DNA from: Bacteroidota bacterium
Lineage (GTDB): Bacteria; Bacteroidota; Bacteroidia; Chitinophagales; Chitinophagaceae
Reading direction: 5' to 3'
Assembly: GCA_023391315.1 (NCBI GenBank)
Contig: JAEWBD010000304.1
Location: forward strand, 1 to 11,299
DNA length: 11,299 nt
Positions 1 through 7,124 of this stretch are shown here, one piece after another. The position numbers were made by a program, and so were the translations under genes. Below the pieces are notes generated by a model. It saw only the letters and a program-made list of their open reading frames with translations. It had not been told where the DNA came from and ran no database searches. The first letter of the stretch is position 1, and each line of letters opens with the position of its first letter.

Positions 1-2
1 AA

Positions 3-374
3 GGGAACATTGAAAAGAAGGCTTATGTAATTCAAAAAATTAATAAGGTATTTAATTTTTCTGTGCCGCCACCTGCCACTTATAGTTTATCAACCTTGTA
101 TTGGGAAGCATTTGAATTAAAAAACCAGCAAACAGATATTGATTACTGGCAATTTGAGATACCGGATAATACGGCCGGCACCTGGGAAATGAATGCCAGT
201 CTTTATCTGGCAGATCAACTCCCGCAGGGCATGATAGCAAATGCTGCACCCGAAGCACATGGTTTACCATCTTCAACAAGTGAACCGAAAGGATTGGGGC
301 GTATTCGTGGAACAAGAAGCATTACCGGCAAATTTGATTTTACGGGTACAGTCAAGAACCATAGTTTTCAATGA
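3..374 (+). CDS. 3' end of an unrecognised protein (partial, truncated by window start)
   Basis: The frame beginning at base 3 is open from the window edge to a TGA at 372-374 and gives 123 residues. A GTG at 63 lies inside this open frame, but nothing suggests it is the true start, so I treat the gene as running in from upstream. The visible part is rich in Pro, Thr and aromatic residues (for example VPPPATYSLSTLYWEAFEL and DIDYWQFEIPDNTAGTWEMN) and reads like beta-rich secreted or structural sequence. It ends in a Gly/Arg-rich stretch (KGLGRIRGTRSITGKFDFTG). No Cys, no HExxH and no membrane helix is visible. I do not recognise the family. It lies 77 bp upstream of a DUF4157 gene on the same strand, so it could be the C-terminal half of another cargo gene or an injection-system accessory protein. 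That is inference only. Confidence 0.6.
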   Translation, partial: GNIEKKAYVIQKINKVFNFSVPPPATYSLSTLYWEAFELKNQQTDIDYWQFEIPDNTAGTWEMNASLYLADQLPQGMIANAAPEAHGLPSSTSEPKGLGRIRGTRSITGKFDFTGTVKNHSFQ

Positions 375-451
375 TATTCAATAAAAGGCCATGCAAATAA
401 TAACCTGCAATCACCAATATAATTTACCGGATTAATAAATTAATCTATTTA

Positions 452-1942
452 ATGCATTCGCATAAAGTACATACAACAAATGGCCTGAACGGTATTCAAA
501 AAGGTAAGCTTTTCTTTCAACCGAAAATGGCAATGAACCAGTACAATGATATTAATAGCGACAAAAAAGTATTGCGGCGAAAAGAAGTAAATAATGATGT
601 AATGCCCTTTAATGTGCCTGCTGAAAATTATATCAACTCAATAAATGGAAAAGGGAAATCACTGTCGCGTGAGGAGAGAAGTTTTTTTGAACCAAGACTG
701 GGTTATGATTTTTCTGATGTGCAATTACATACGGACAGTAATGCCAATCAATCAGCAAAAAACATTAATGCCTTAGCTTATACGCATGGCAACAATATTA
801 TTTTCGGGCCAGGTAAATATCAGCCTGGTACTACTGAAGGAAAAAAGTTGATGGCTCATGAGTTAACGCATGTGGTGCAGCAAAAACAAAATACTGCTAT
901 TATTCAGCGGTCAATAGATGAAGATGGAATTACTGATACACCGCCGCGTTATTCTTTCTCTACGCGATGCGGCTGGATCGACTGGTCGCACGCTGGAACG
1001 GGTATGACTTCACAGTTAATTCAAACCATTCAAAATGCTTCCGATGCCATGAGGGCCTCAGGCGATACAACGCCACAGCCGGTAACCACACCTGCAATGG
1101 AATCTCACGGCGGCCCTTTTTTATTAAGCAGTGTAACACCATCATTTCATATCAAGCGGCCACTGTCTGCCGATGAAGTTTTAAGTGTTGCACTGCGTGT
1201 GTTTATGCTGCAATCGCTGGCTTTTGAAAATTTGCAGCAATGGACAGATGCGATTGGTCAATCATCTTTTTCAGCAGAAGACCTGCCGTCAAACATCATT
1301 TCTTTTTATAGAGCGGCAAGAAATTTTAGCCGGGATGATATAACAACCATCTGCGATGTTATGGATGCCGACAGTTCACTTGCAGAATTTGAAACCAATG
1401 AGCCTACGGAAAGAAACCGAACTTTCAGGCCACTTGCATCATCGCAAACTACAGGCTGGCCAGGTGATTTATCTTCAATTAGCCCGGCAGCTATTGATGG
1501 CCCTTTAATGGATTCACCTACCGGCACATTAAACACGTTTGGCGGCGCATCAAGAGATATAAACCTTGCAGAGTATAATGCGTTATTAAGCGGCGCTTTG
1601 TCGATAGTTTCTGTTTCCGGCAGTAATACTATTGATATCAGTAGTACCGAATCATCTTCTGCAGCAGGAAATCATTTTGAGATTGCAGGTCTGTCTGCAT
1701 CGCATAATTATATGTTCCGCTGGAATATACTGGATGATAATAATAATGCCTATGCTATGTGGAGCGATAGTGGTGGGGTTCATCAATATAGCAGCGCGAA
1801 TAATGCCTACATAGGTTCGGGTACAAGAGCATTATTCAGGGAGCGTGGTATTACTACTGCAACAGTGAATTGTCGTGTTGCCATCAGCAATGCACAGCAG
1901 TTTAATGAAGTATTCAGGCTGAGGGTAAATTTTACCTGGTGA
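452..1942 (+). CDS. DUF4157 domain protein A, probable eCIS cargo with unassigned C-terminal domain
   Basis: 496 residues with no signal peptide or membrane helix. The N-terminus has the FFQPK box (21-25), then a short linker. DUF4157 follows at about 66-146: SFFEPRLGYDFSDV, NALAYTHGNNIIFG and AHELTHVVQQ, with HExxH at 136-140. Unlike its two downstream paralogues it lacks both the DVYEQEADAVADKV box and the CAHCEEEE box. After the IQR junction (151-153) comes about 340 residues of cargo. TRCGWIDWSHA (171-181) and FSAEDLPSN (273-281) faintly recall DUF4056 proteins, from memory and unverified. The last 100 residues look beta-rich (HNYMFRWNILDD, FRLRVNFTW). DUF4157 is known as an N-terminal domain of eCIS-associated toxins and is often annotated as a putative metallopeptidase. 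The ATG at 452 has an AT-rich leader and no Shine-Dalgarno sequence, normal for Bacteroidota. The cargo activity is unknown. Confidence 0.85.
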   Translation: MHSHKVHTTNGLNGIQKGKLFFQPKMAMNQYNDINSDKKVLRRKEVNNDVMPFNVPAENYINSINGKGKSLSREERSFFEPRLGYDFSDVQLHTDSNANQSAKNINALAYTHGNNIIFGPGKYQPGTTEGKKLMAHELTHVVQQKQNTAIIQRSIDEDGITDTPPRYSFSTRCGWIDWSHAGTGMTSQLIQTIQNASDAMRASGDTTPQPVTTPAMESHGGPFLLSSVTPSFHIKRPLSADEVLSVALRVFMLQSLAFENLQQWTDAIGQSSFSAEDLPSNIISFYRAARNFSRDDITTICDVMDADSSLAEFETNEPTERNRTFRPLASSQTTGWPGDLSSISPAAIDGPLMDSPTGTLNTFGGASRDINLAEYNALLSGALSIVSVSGSNTIDISSTESSSAAGNHFEIAGLSASHNYMFRWNILDDNNNAYAMWSDSGGVHQYSSANNAYIGSGTRALFRERGITTATVNCRVAISNAQQFNEVFRLRVNFTW

Positions 1943-2024
1943 TAATAAAATGCCTGTGGGTTTATAAAATGGCAGATTATAAATTTAAATAGCCCTGCAA
2001 TAAATATAAATGAATTAAGCTTTT

Positions 2025-3659
2025 TTGAAAACAAAAGATACTATATCATTAAAAGCAAACCTGGATAATACCCGGCGGTCAGCTATTTTTTTTCAGCCGA
2101 AACAGGCTAATGCTTCAGGCGAACTTACTATTAATCATCCGAACGATGTTTACGAGCAAGAAGCAGATGCGGTTGCCGATAAAGTAATGCGCATGCCTGG
2201 TACTTCCATCAATTCATTCTTCAAACCGGCTATTACATCCATACAACGCAAATGTGCACATTGCGAAGAAGAGGAAAAGCATGTACAGCGAAAAGCAGAT
2301 ACCAATTCAGTAATGGTACCTGATGAAAACGCGGATTATATAAATTCACTTTCTGGCGGAAATGCTTTAAGTAATGAAGATAAAAGCTTTTTTGGAGCGA
2401 GGATTGGATACGATTTTTCGAATGTAAGGATCCATACAGATTCAAACGCAGTAAAATCTGCACAAAGCCTGAATGCCCTTGCTTATACTTCAGGCAATAA
2501 CATTGTTTTTGGCAGTGGCCAGTATTTGCCGGGTACAGAAAAAGGTAAACATTTGCTGGCGCATGAGCTCACACATGTAGTGCAGCAATCTCAAAATACC
2601 CTTCCGCATATTCAACGTCAGCCCGATGAAACAAATGAAGTACCAAAGAATGAAGTAGTTGAAAAATTAGAGAATGATACTTTATTCAAAAAGCTGGAAA
2701 ATAAAATAAAGGATGAAATAAAAGATGCCATTAAAACGGCGCCTGAAAAAATAACGCAGGCTATACTTGAAAAGATCATTGATACAACAGTTACAGATCC
2801 TCAATATAAAGAAGGCCTGAAAAAAGCCACTGAGGCAATTATTAAAACCATTACGGGAAAGAAAACCGTTTCAACAAGCAAATGCGATGCTATTCCCGGT
2901 TATCATGAAGGTGGGTCTACAGACTTTAAAGGCCAATGTTGTTCCGGCGCCATTGAAAGCGCTCAAAGTTGTTGCCCGAAAGATAAGTTTGCACCTAATA
3001 ATTTAAATTATAATTGCTGCAAGGCTGATGAATTTGTGAATGGAGAAGGTAAATGCGAAAAACAACCTTCTGTAGATATAAACACTATTTGTATTCCGCC
3101 GGGCAAAAAGGATTCATTGGGCAAATGTTGCATGCCGCCATTTGAAGTGATTAATGGAGCCTGTTCTTCGCCTCCGCAAAAGGAGCCGGAATCTCCGTCT
3201 TCATTCAGCTTAAATTTCAGGTTGGGTGTTATTGACGATTATAACATTAATGAATCAACCCTCAACAGCCGGCAACAGCCACATTTTGATGAGATAAAAA
3301 AACAAATACATCAGTTTATGGAGGCATGTCCTGCAAGCGCTGTTTCCATTACAGGGTTTGCAGATAAACCGGGCACCGAAGACTACAACCAGGATATAGG
3401 GCAACGTCGTGCCGACTATATAAAAATGTTGATTCAGTTAGACCTGGTAAGCGTAAATCCCGGTGGTATGGCTCCATTAATATTTACACGATCTGAAGGG
3501 GAAAATAACCCGGTTGATGTAAAAGCAGGAGAGCGTTATTCGGCAGCAAACAGGAGAGTAGAAATTGAATTTAATTCTTTATGCCCATCACTTGGCAAGC
3601 CGGTTGAAAAAAATACCGGCGACATATTCTTTAAACCAAAGCCATTTTTTAATTTTTAA
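2025..3659 (+). CDS. DUF4157 domain protein B with Cys-rich segment and OmpA-like C-terminus, probable eCIS cargo
   Basis: 544 residues from a TTG start, no signal peptide. In order: FFQPK box (22-26); DVYEQEADAVADKV (41-54); SIQRKCAHCEEEE (72-84) with a CxxC pair; DUF4157 at about 106-190 with HELTH at 180-184; IQR junction (196-198). A charged, probably helical stretch follows (about 205-280). Next is a Cys-rich segment with 12 Cys between 287 and 380, including CC pairs at 305, 316, 331 and 368. The C-terminus is OmpA-like (about 395-518): ITGFADKPGT (442-451), YNQDIGQRRADYI, NRRVEIEF (509-516). OmpA-like domains bind peptidoglycan, so this cargo may engage a cell wall. TTG is the only reasonable start: an in-frame TAA lies at 2016-2018, and the FFQPK box shared with the paralogues must be included. 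Gene C follows after 9 bp, suggesting co-transcription. Confidence 0.88.
   Translation: MKTKDTISLKANLDNTRRSAIFFQPKQANASGELTINHPNDVYEQEADAVADKVMRMPGTSINSFFKPAITSIQRKCAHCEEEEKHVQRKADTNSVMVPDENADYINSLSGGNALSNEDKSFFGARIGYDFSNVRIHTDSNAVKSAQSLNALAYTSGNNIVFGSGQYLPGTEKGKHLLAHELTHVVQQSQNTLPHIQRQPDETNEVPKNEVVEKLENDTLFKKLENKIKDEIKDAIKTAPEKITQAILEKIIDTTVTDPQYKEGLKKATEAIIKTITGKKTVSTSKCDAIPGYHEGGSTDFKGQCCSGAIESAQSCCPKDKFAPNNLNYNCCKADEFVNGEGKCEKQPSVDINTICIPPGKKDSLGKCCMPPFEVINGACSSPPQKEPESPSSFSLNFRLGVIDDYNINESTLNSRQQPHFDEIKKQIHQFMEACPASAVSITGFADKPGTEDYNQDIGQRRADYIKMLIQLDLVSVNPGGMAPLIFTRSEGENNPVDVKAGERYSAANRRVEIEFNSLCPSLGKPVEKNTGDIFFKPKPFFNF
2129..2279 (+). repeat. Paralogous repeat copy 1: N-terminal leader module of protein B
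   Basis: This 151-base stretch matches 3761-3917 closely, apart from a 6-base insertion in the other copy. It encodes INHPNDVYEQEADAV through CAHCEEEEK. In the 60-base core around the EQEADAVADK codons I count 7 differences. All those falling within the shared codons from NDVYEQEAD to RMP are silent. This is coding duplication between adjacent cargo genes, not a mobile element. Confidence 0.85.
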
Positions 3660-3668
3660 TAGCTAACG

Positions 3669-5309
3669 ATGGTACAGACCGAAAATTTGCATAACAATAA
3701 TAATGCAGCAATAGGTGTTCAGCCATTATCAAAGCGATCATTCTTTCAGCCAAAGCTTTCTATTAATCAACCCAACGATGTATATGAACAGGAAGCAGAT
3801 GCGGTTGCAGATAAAGTAATGCGCATGCCTGATCCATCAATCAATAATAATTCCTTTTTTAAACCAGCCATTACCTCCATACAACGCAAATGTGCCCACT
3901 GCGAAGAAGAAGAAAAGAAAATGCAACGGAAAGAAATAAATGGCGATATAAATGCTTCTGCTGAAACCGAAAACTATATCAACACACTTTCAGGAGGAAA
4001 ACAACTGGATGAAAAAACAAGAAGTTTTTTTGAACCAAGAATGGGTTGTGATTTCACTAATGTAAAAATTCATACAGGCACTGCCGCTGCAAAATCTGCA
4101 CATGCTGTAAATGCCCTGGCTTATACAACAGGCAACAATATTGTTTTTAATGAAGGCAGGTTTAATCCTGAAACTGACAATGGCAAAAGATTATTAGGGC
4201 ATGAATTAACGCATGTAATTCAGCAAAAGAATGAGCAGGGGTTGCAGCGAAAAAATAGGATACAACGGCGTGTTTATCATGGCACTGATCATGCCGGTAA
4301 TTATGATATTGATACAAGCGCCTGCACCTTCAATTATAACCAGGATTGGTATTTTAATTTTGGTGCCGATGTTGTGGATACAAGCAGGAATTCCTACATG
4401 GCTTCAGCAGAACGGCAGGTGGAAACAGTATGGTCGCATAAGCATCGCATAAAACCTGGTAATGATCCCTGCCCTTGTCATACTGATGGTTTTGATGTGG
4501 CCGTAGATTTAAATACGCATGCAGAAGCAAGAGGAGGAAGGCACGGCTACAGTGTTGATGTAAACGATGCAGGCACCACCGGGTTTACCAACCAGCCTTC
4601 GCGGCAAATGACGCTGGATACTACGCATGAAACGCCGGTGGATATGGGCAGCGGATTAACACAGCAGAGAATTGCACATGAGTTTGGGCACACATTAGGC
4701 ATAACGGATGAATATCATTGGTGGACGAGGCTGTGGAATAGTTTTGGCGCATCAGATCGCGAATCTATTATGCATTCGGGTGATGAAGTGCGGCCCAGGC
4801 ATTACCAGCAGTTTGCCGATATCATCAATCTTGAAATACCGGAATGCAATTACAACCCCGAAGGGTTTTCTACAGCTTCATTGGCTAACCCGGTTGCCCG
4901 GTTTGGCTTAACAACCGGTGCGTTATTAAACGACCCGGCTTTTGTTATCGGTTTGCATGTTGACAGGCGCTTGGGCAACGATGCTTTTCTCGGCTTGTTT
5001 TATCCACGCCTCGGTTTTGATGCTTACTGGAACACAGAAACGGGCAATGTGCTTTCGGGGCCAACTGTTGGTTTAAGTTTAAACCGTATAGCACATCCGC
5101 TGTTTCTCGATATTAATACCGGCGTTTTATTTGATCCGGGTAATCCCGGCCACCCGCCGCAATTAAATATCCCGGCTTCACTCACCGTGGGTTTACGTGG
5201 AAATGGTTTCCAGGCCGGCGTAAATTATACGGCCATGTTTGATGTATTGGACCGTGGCTCCTATAGTCATATTATTGGAGTAAACTTATCATTTGATATC
5301 GGGAGGTAA
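3669..5309 (+). CDS. DUF4157 domain protein C with second metzincin-like protease site, probable eCIS cargo
   Basis: 546 residues, ATG start, no signal peptide. The leader carries FFQPK (25-29), DVYEQEADAVADKV (37-50) and SIQRKCAHCEEEE (70-82). DUF4157 spans about 104-188 with HELTH at 178-182. A basic, QR-rich junction (LQRKNRIQRRVYHG, 192-205) leads into the cargo. A second zinc site lies at 337-348: HEFGHTLGITDE fits HExxHxxGxxD, with D347 in the third-ligand position. SIMHSG (366-371, M368) is a plausible Met-turn about 21 residues later. Together these mark a metzincin-like metalloprotease. Residues 400-546 are rich in alternating hydrophobic residues and Gly (AFLGLFYPRLGFDAYW, HIIGVNLSFDIGR) and look like antiparallel beta strands, possibly a beta-barrel or sandwich. 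Family knowledge places DUF4157 proteins in injection-system cargo; proteolysis of a target-cell protein is inferred. The gene starts 9 bp after gene B and ends 74 bp before a convergent gene. Confidence 0.88.
   Translation: MVQTENLHNNNNAAIGVQPLSKRSFFQPKLSINQPNDVYEQEADAVADKVMRMPDPSINNNSFFKPAITSIQRKCAHCEEEEKKMQRKEINGDINASAETENYINTLSGGKQLDEKTRSFFEPRMGCDFTNVKIHTGTAAAKSAHAVNALAYTTGNNIVFNEGRFNPETDNGKRLLGHELTHVIQQKNEQGLQRKNRIQRRVYHGTDHAGNYDIDTSACTFNYNQDWYFNFGADVVDTSRNSYMASAERQVETVWSHKHRIKPGNDPCPCHTDGFDVAVDLNTHAEARGGRHGYSVDVNDAGTTGFTNQPSRQMTLDTTHETPVDMGSGLTQQRIAHEFGHTLGITDEYHWWTRLWNSFGASDRESIMHSGDEVRPRHYQQFADIINLEIPECNYNPEGFSTASLANPVARFGLTTGALLNDPAFVIGLHVDRRLGNDAFLGLFYPRLGFDAYWNTETGNVLSGPTVGLSLNRIAHPLFLDINTGVLFDPGNPGHPPQLNIPASLTVGLRGNGFQAGVNYTAMFDVLDRGSYSHIIGVNLSFDIGR
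3761..3917 (+). repeat. Paralogous repeat copy 2: N-terminal leader module of protein C
   Basis: This is the partner of 2129-2279. It carries two additional Asn codons after PSIN and otherwise encodes nearly the same peptide. The protein is conserved while the DNA has drifted at silent sites, which points to an old duplication kept under purifying selection, or a shared delivery requirement, rather than a recent copy event. Confidence 0.85.
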
Positions 5310-5383
5310 GTGATAAGTTGATTGAGTGGAATAATTAATACGTTTGTGAGTTTAGGGTACACGTTGCGCGGGAAAATGATCGG

Positions 5384-6412
5384 TTATTTTATTATATCAT
5401 CCACTTTATTAATTATCCGTTCTGGCGCTATCAAGTTCATGCAGGCCCAATCGCCACGATAACAGGTCTTGTTACCAAACACGGAGCAAGGCCTGCAATA
5501 TAAATCTGCCTGAACAGCGTTGGATGGGTTTTGCCCAAAACCATAAAAGCCAGCGAAAGGATGTGTGGCGCCCCAGATACTTACAACCGGAACGCCATAT
5601 AAAGACGCAAGGTGCATATTGCCGGAATCCATGCTTATCATTAAATCAAGATGGCTGATGAGTATAAGCTCTTCTTTAAAAGACAGCCTGCCGGCCATAT
5701 TAATAACGTTAGGATATACTTTTTGCCAGGCTTCAAATTGCAGACGCTCATTGCTGCCGCCAAAAAGAAATATTGTATGGTTGCCGGCTGATAAAGCTGC
5801 AATAACTTTCTCCATTTCTTCAATGGGATAAGTTTTTTCTTTGTGCTTGCCAAAAGGCGCTACGCCAATCTTTGTTTGATGCCTGTTGGTTAATAATGCT
5901 TCAATACTATTATTAACACCAAGCTTTATCCTTTCCTGTTTGTTTGAAAGGTTTACCGGGTAACCAAGCGCATTAAATACATCTGCATACCGCTGAAAGC
6001 TTGTGCGCAAGGGTTTCAATATTTTATCGTGTTTTCTTGTCAGCTCTTTTTTTTCTTCCCTGCCTTTATCTATAACCTTTACTTTTTTACCGGAAGCCTT
6101 AAACAAAAAAGAAAGAACCTTGCTGCGCAGCACATCATGCAGGTCTGCAACAGCCGTAATGTTTTCTATTTGTTTTAATTGATTAAAAAGTTTGATGAGG
6201 CCTGCAAGACCATTGTATTTACCATGAATATCTGCACCAAAAAATGTAAGGCGGGGAATATCATCAAACAACGCACTGAACTTTACGTCAGAAACAAAAG
6301 TGATAGTAAGTTGCGGATGTTGCTGAAGCAACTGTTTTATAACCGGTACCGTCATTGCCACATCACCCATTGCCGAAAACCGCATAACCAATAAATGCGC
6401 AGGTGTATTCAC
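5384..6412 (-). CDS. Glycosyltransferase family 9 (ADP-heptose:LPS heptosyltransferase-like)
   Basis: 342 residues, a normal length for GT9 (GT-B fold). The N-terminal strand and loop HLLVMRFSAMGDV (6-18) matches the family's IRxSxxGD motif, with D17 in the place of the proposed catalytic Asp of WaaC-type enzymes. The donor-side signature is MDSGNMHLASLYGVPV (261-276) followed by SIWGATHP; APFGKHKEKTYP (185-196) and FLFGG (215-219) also fit. Four Cys (306, 309, 317, 324) near the C-terminus form a CxxC-x7-C-x6-C pattern, which could be structural or metal-binding. GT9 enzymes transfer heptose or a related sugar to LPS core or other surface glycans on the cytoplasmic side of the inner membrane; the exact acceptor here is unknown. 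The start is GTG: the next in-frame ATG (M10) would delete the first strand. It starts 3 bp after the upstream DUF4254 stop, so translation is probably coupled. Confidence 0.9.
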   Translation of the reverse strand: MNTPAHLLVMRFSAMGDVAMTVPVIKQLLQQHPQLTITFVSDVKFSALFDDIPRLTFFGADIHGKYNGLAGLIKLFNQLKQIENITAVADLHDVLRSKVLSFLFKASGKKVKVIDKGREEKKELTRKHDKILKPLRTSFQRYADVFNALGYPVNLSNKQERIKLGVNNSIEALLTNRHQTKIGVAPFGKHKEKTYPIEEMEKVIAALSAGNHTIFLFGGSNERLQFEAWQKVYPNVINMAGRLSFKEELILISHLDLMISMDSGNMHLASLYGVPVVSIWGATHPFAGFYGFGQNPSNAVQADLYCRPCSVFGNKTCYRGDWACMNLIAPERIINKVDDIIK

Positions 6413-6415
6413 TGC

Positions 6416-7021
6416 TTAATTTTTGTTTGTATATAAAACTGGATTTAGAGAAGGGTCGTTATACATCTTCATCTGCTTATATACTTTCATATATTTCCTG
6501 CCTTCTTCTATTTCCTGCAAAAGTTCATCAATAGCTGTGGAAAGATCAAGCTGCTGCTGTAAAAGAATATGCAGTTTATTGCTGCAGGCAAGCCGGTGTG
6601 CTTCCGTGGCATCAGTTCTCTCAGCTTCCTGCTGCATGTGATAAATTTTAAGCATTAAAATAGAAAGCCTGTCGATAGCCCATGCCGGGCTTTCTGTATT
6701 AAATTTTGCATCAGCCTGCACTGTAATATTTTTATATTTATCAAGAAAATAGCTGTCAATATATTCAACAAGATTAGTTCTTTCCTGGTTGGATTCGTCA
6801 ATGCTTCTTTTAATTTTTAAAGCCATCACCGGGTCAATATTTGGCTCCCGTATAATATCTTCCAAATGCCATTGTACGGTATCGATCCAGTTTTTTTTAT
6901 AGAGTAAATGTTCGAGTGAAGATGGCTTGTAAGGATTATTTTCAACTGCATCCACATTATCATGAATATGATAGTCTTTTACAGACCGCTCAAATATTTC
7001 ATTGCAAAGCTTGCTTATCAT
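6416..7021 (-). CDS. DUF4254 domain protein
   Basis: 201 residues, soluble and mostly helical, without signal peptide or membrane segment. The N-terminal half (NNPYKPSSLEHLLYKKNWIDTVQWHLEDIIR, split here by eye into NNPYKPSSLEHLLYKKNWID and its Trp/Glu continuation) and the KIKRSIDESNQERTNLVEYID region are what I associate with the DUF4254 family of Bacteroidota. The family has no assigned activity. It is the first gene of a two-gene minus-strand operon with the GT9 glycosyltransferase, and this pairing suggests a role in surface polysaccharide or LPS assembly. That is inference. The start is ATG at 7019-7021 with an AT-rich leader. A weak -33/-7 pair lies just upstream (7038-7070). Confidence 0.8.
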   Translation of the reverse strand: MISKLCNEIFERSVKDYHIHDNVDAVENNPYKPSSLEHLLYKKNWIDTVQWHLEDIIREPNIDPVMALKIKRSIDESNQERTNLVEYIDSYFLDKYKNITVQADAKFNTESPAWAIDRLSILMLKIYHMQQEAERTDATEAHRLACSNKLHILLQQQLDLSTAIDELLQEIEEGRKYMKVYKQMKMYNDPSLNPVLYTNKN

Positions 7022-7037
7022 ATTTAAAGTTATGCGG

Positions 7038-7070
7038 CAAAAATCGGCGAAAATATTTTGTAAACAAAAG
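7038..7070 (-). promoter_or_regulatory. Weak candidate promoter for the DUF4254-GT9 operon
   Basis: Reading the minus strand, CTTTTG (7070-7065) is followed after 19 bases by GATTTTTG (7045-7038). This matches the Bacteroidota arrangement of a -33 TTTG and a -7 TAnnTTTG except for G in place of the first T. It would put transcription start close to the start codon. One mismatch in an AT-rich region makes this tentative. Confidence 0.3.
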
Positions 7071-7103
7071 CTGCAGAAACCGTAAATGAAAGTATAAATT
7101 TAC

Positions 7104-7123
7104 TGATACAAAAATTAGTATCA
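7104..7123. promoter_or_regulatory. Inverted repeat TGATAC-N8-GTATCA, candidate operator
   Basis: Perfect 6-base arms (7104-7109 and 7118-7123) separated by 8 AT-rich bases. The dyad lies in the divergent intergenic region immediately upstream of a TAnnTTTG box. Placement between two divergent genes and next to a -7 element fits a repressor or activator site. No protein can be named. Confidence 0.4.
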
Positions 7124-7124
7124 A

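Noticed and set aside
2129..3917. Repeated blocks as evidence of a mobile element
   Set aside because: The repeats are in-frame coding paralogy with silent drift; there are no terminal inverted repeats, target duplications or transposase.
5310..5383. Possible terminator between convergent protein C and GT9 genes
   Set aside because: I found no convincing inverted repeat in the 74 bp.
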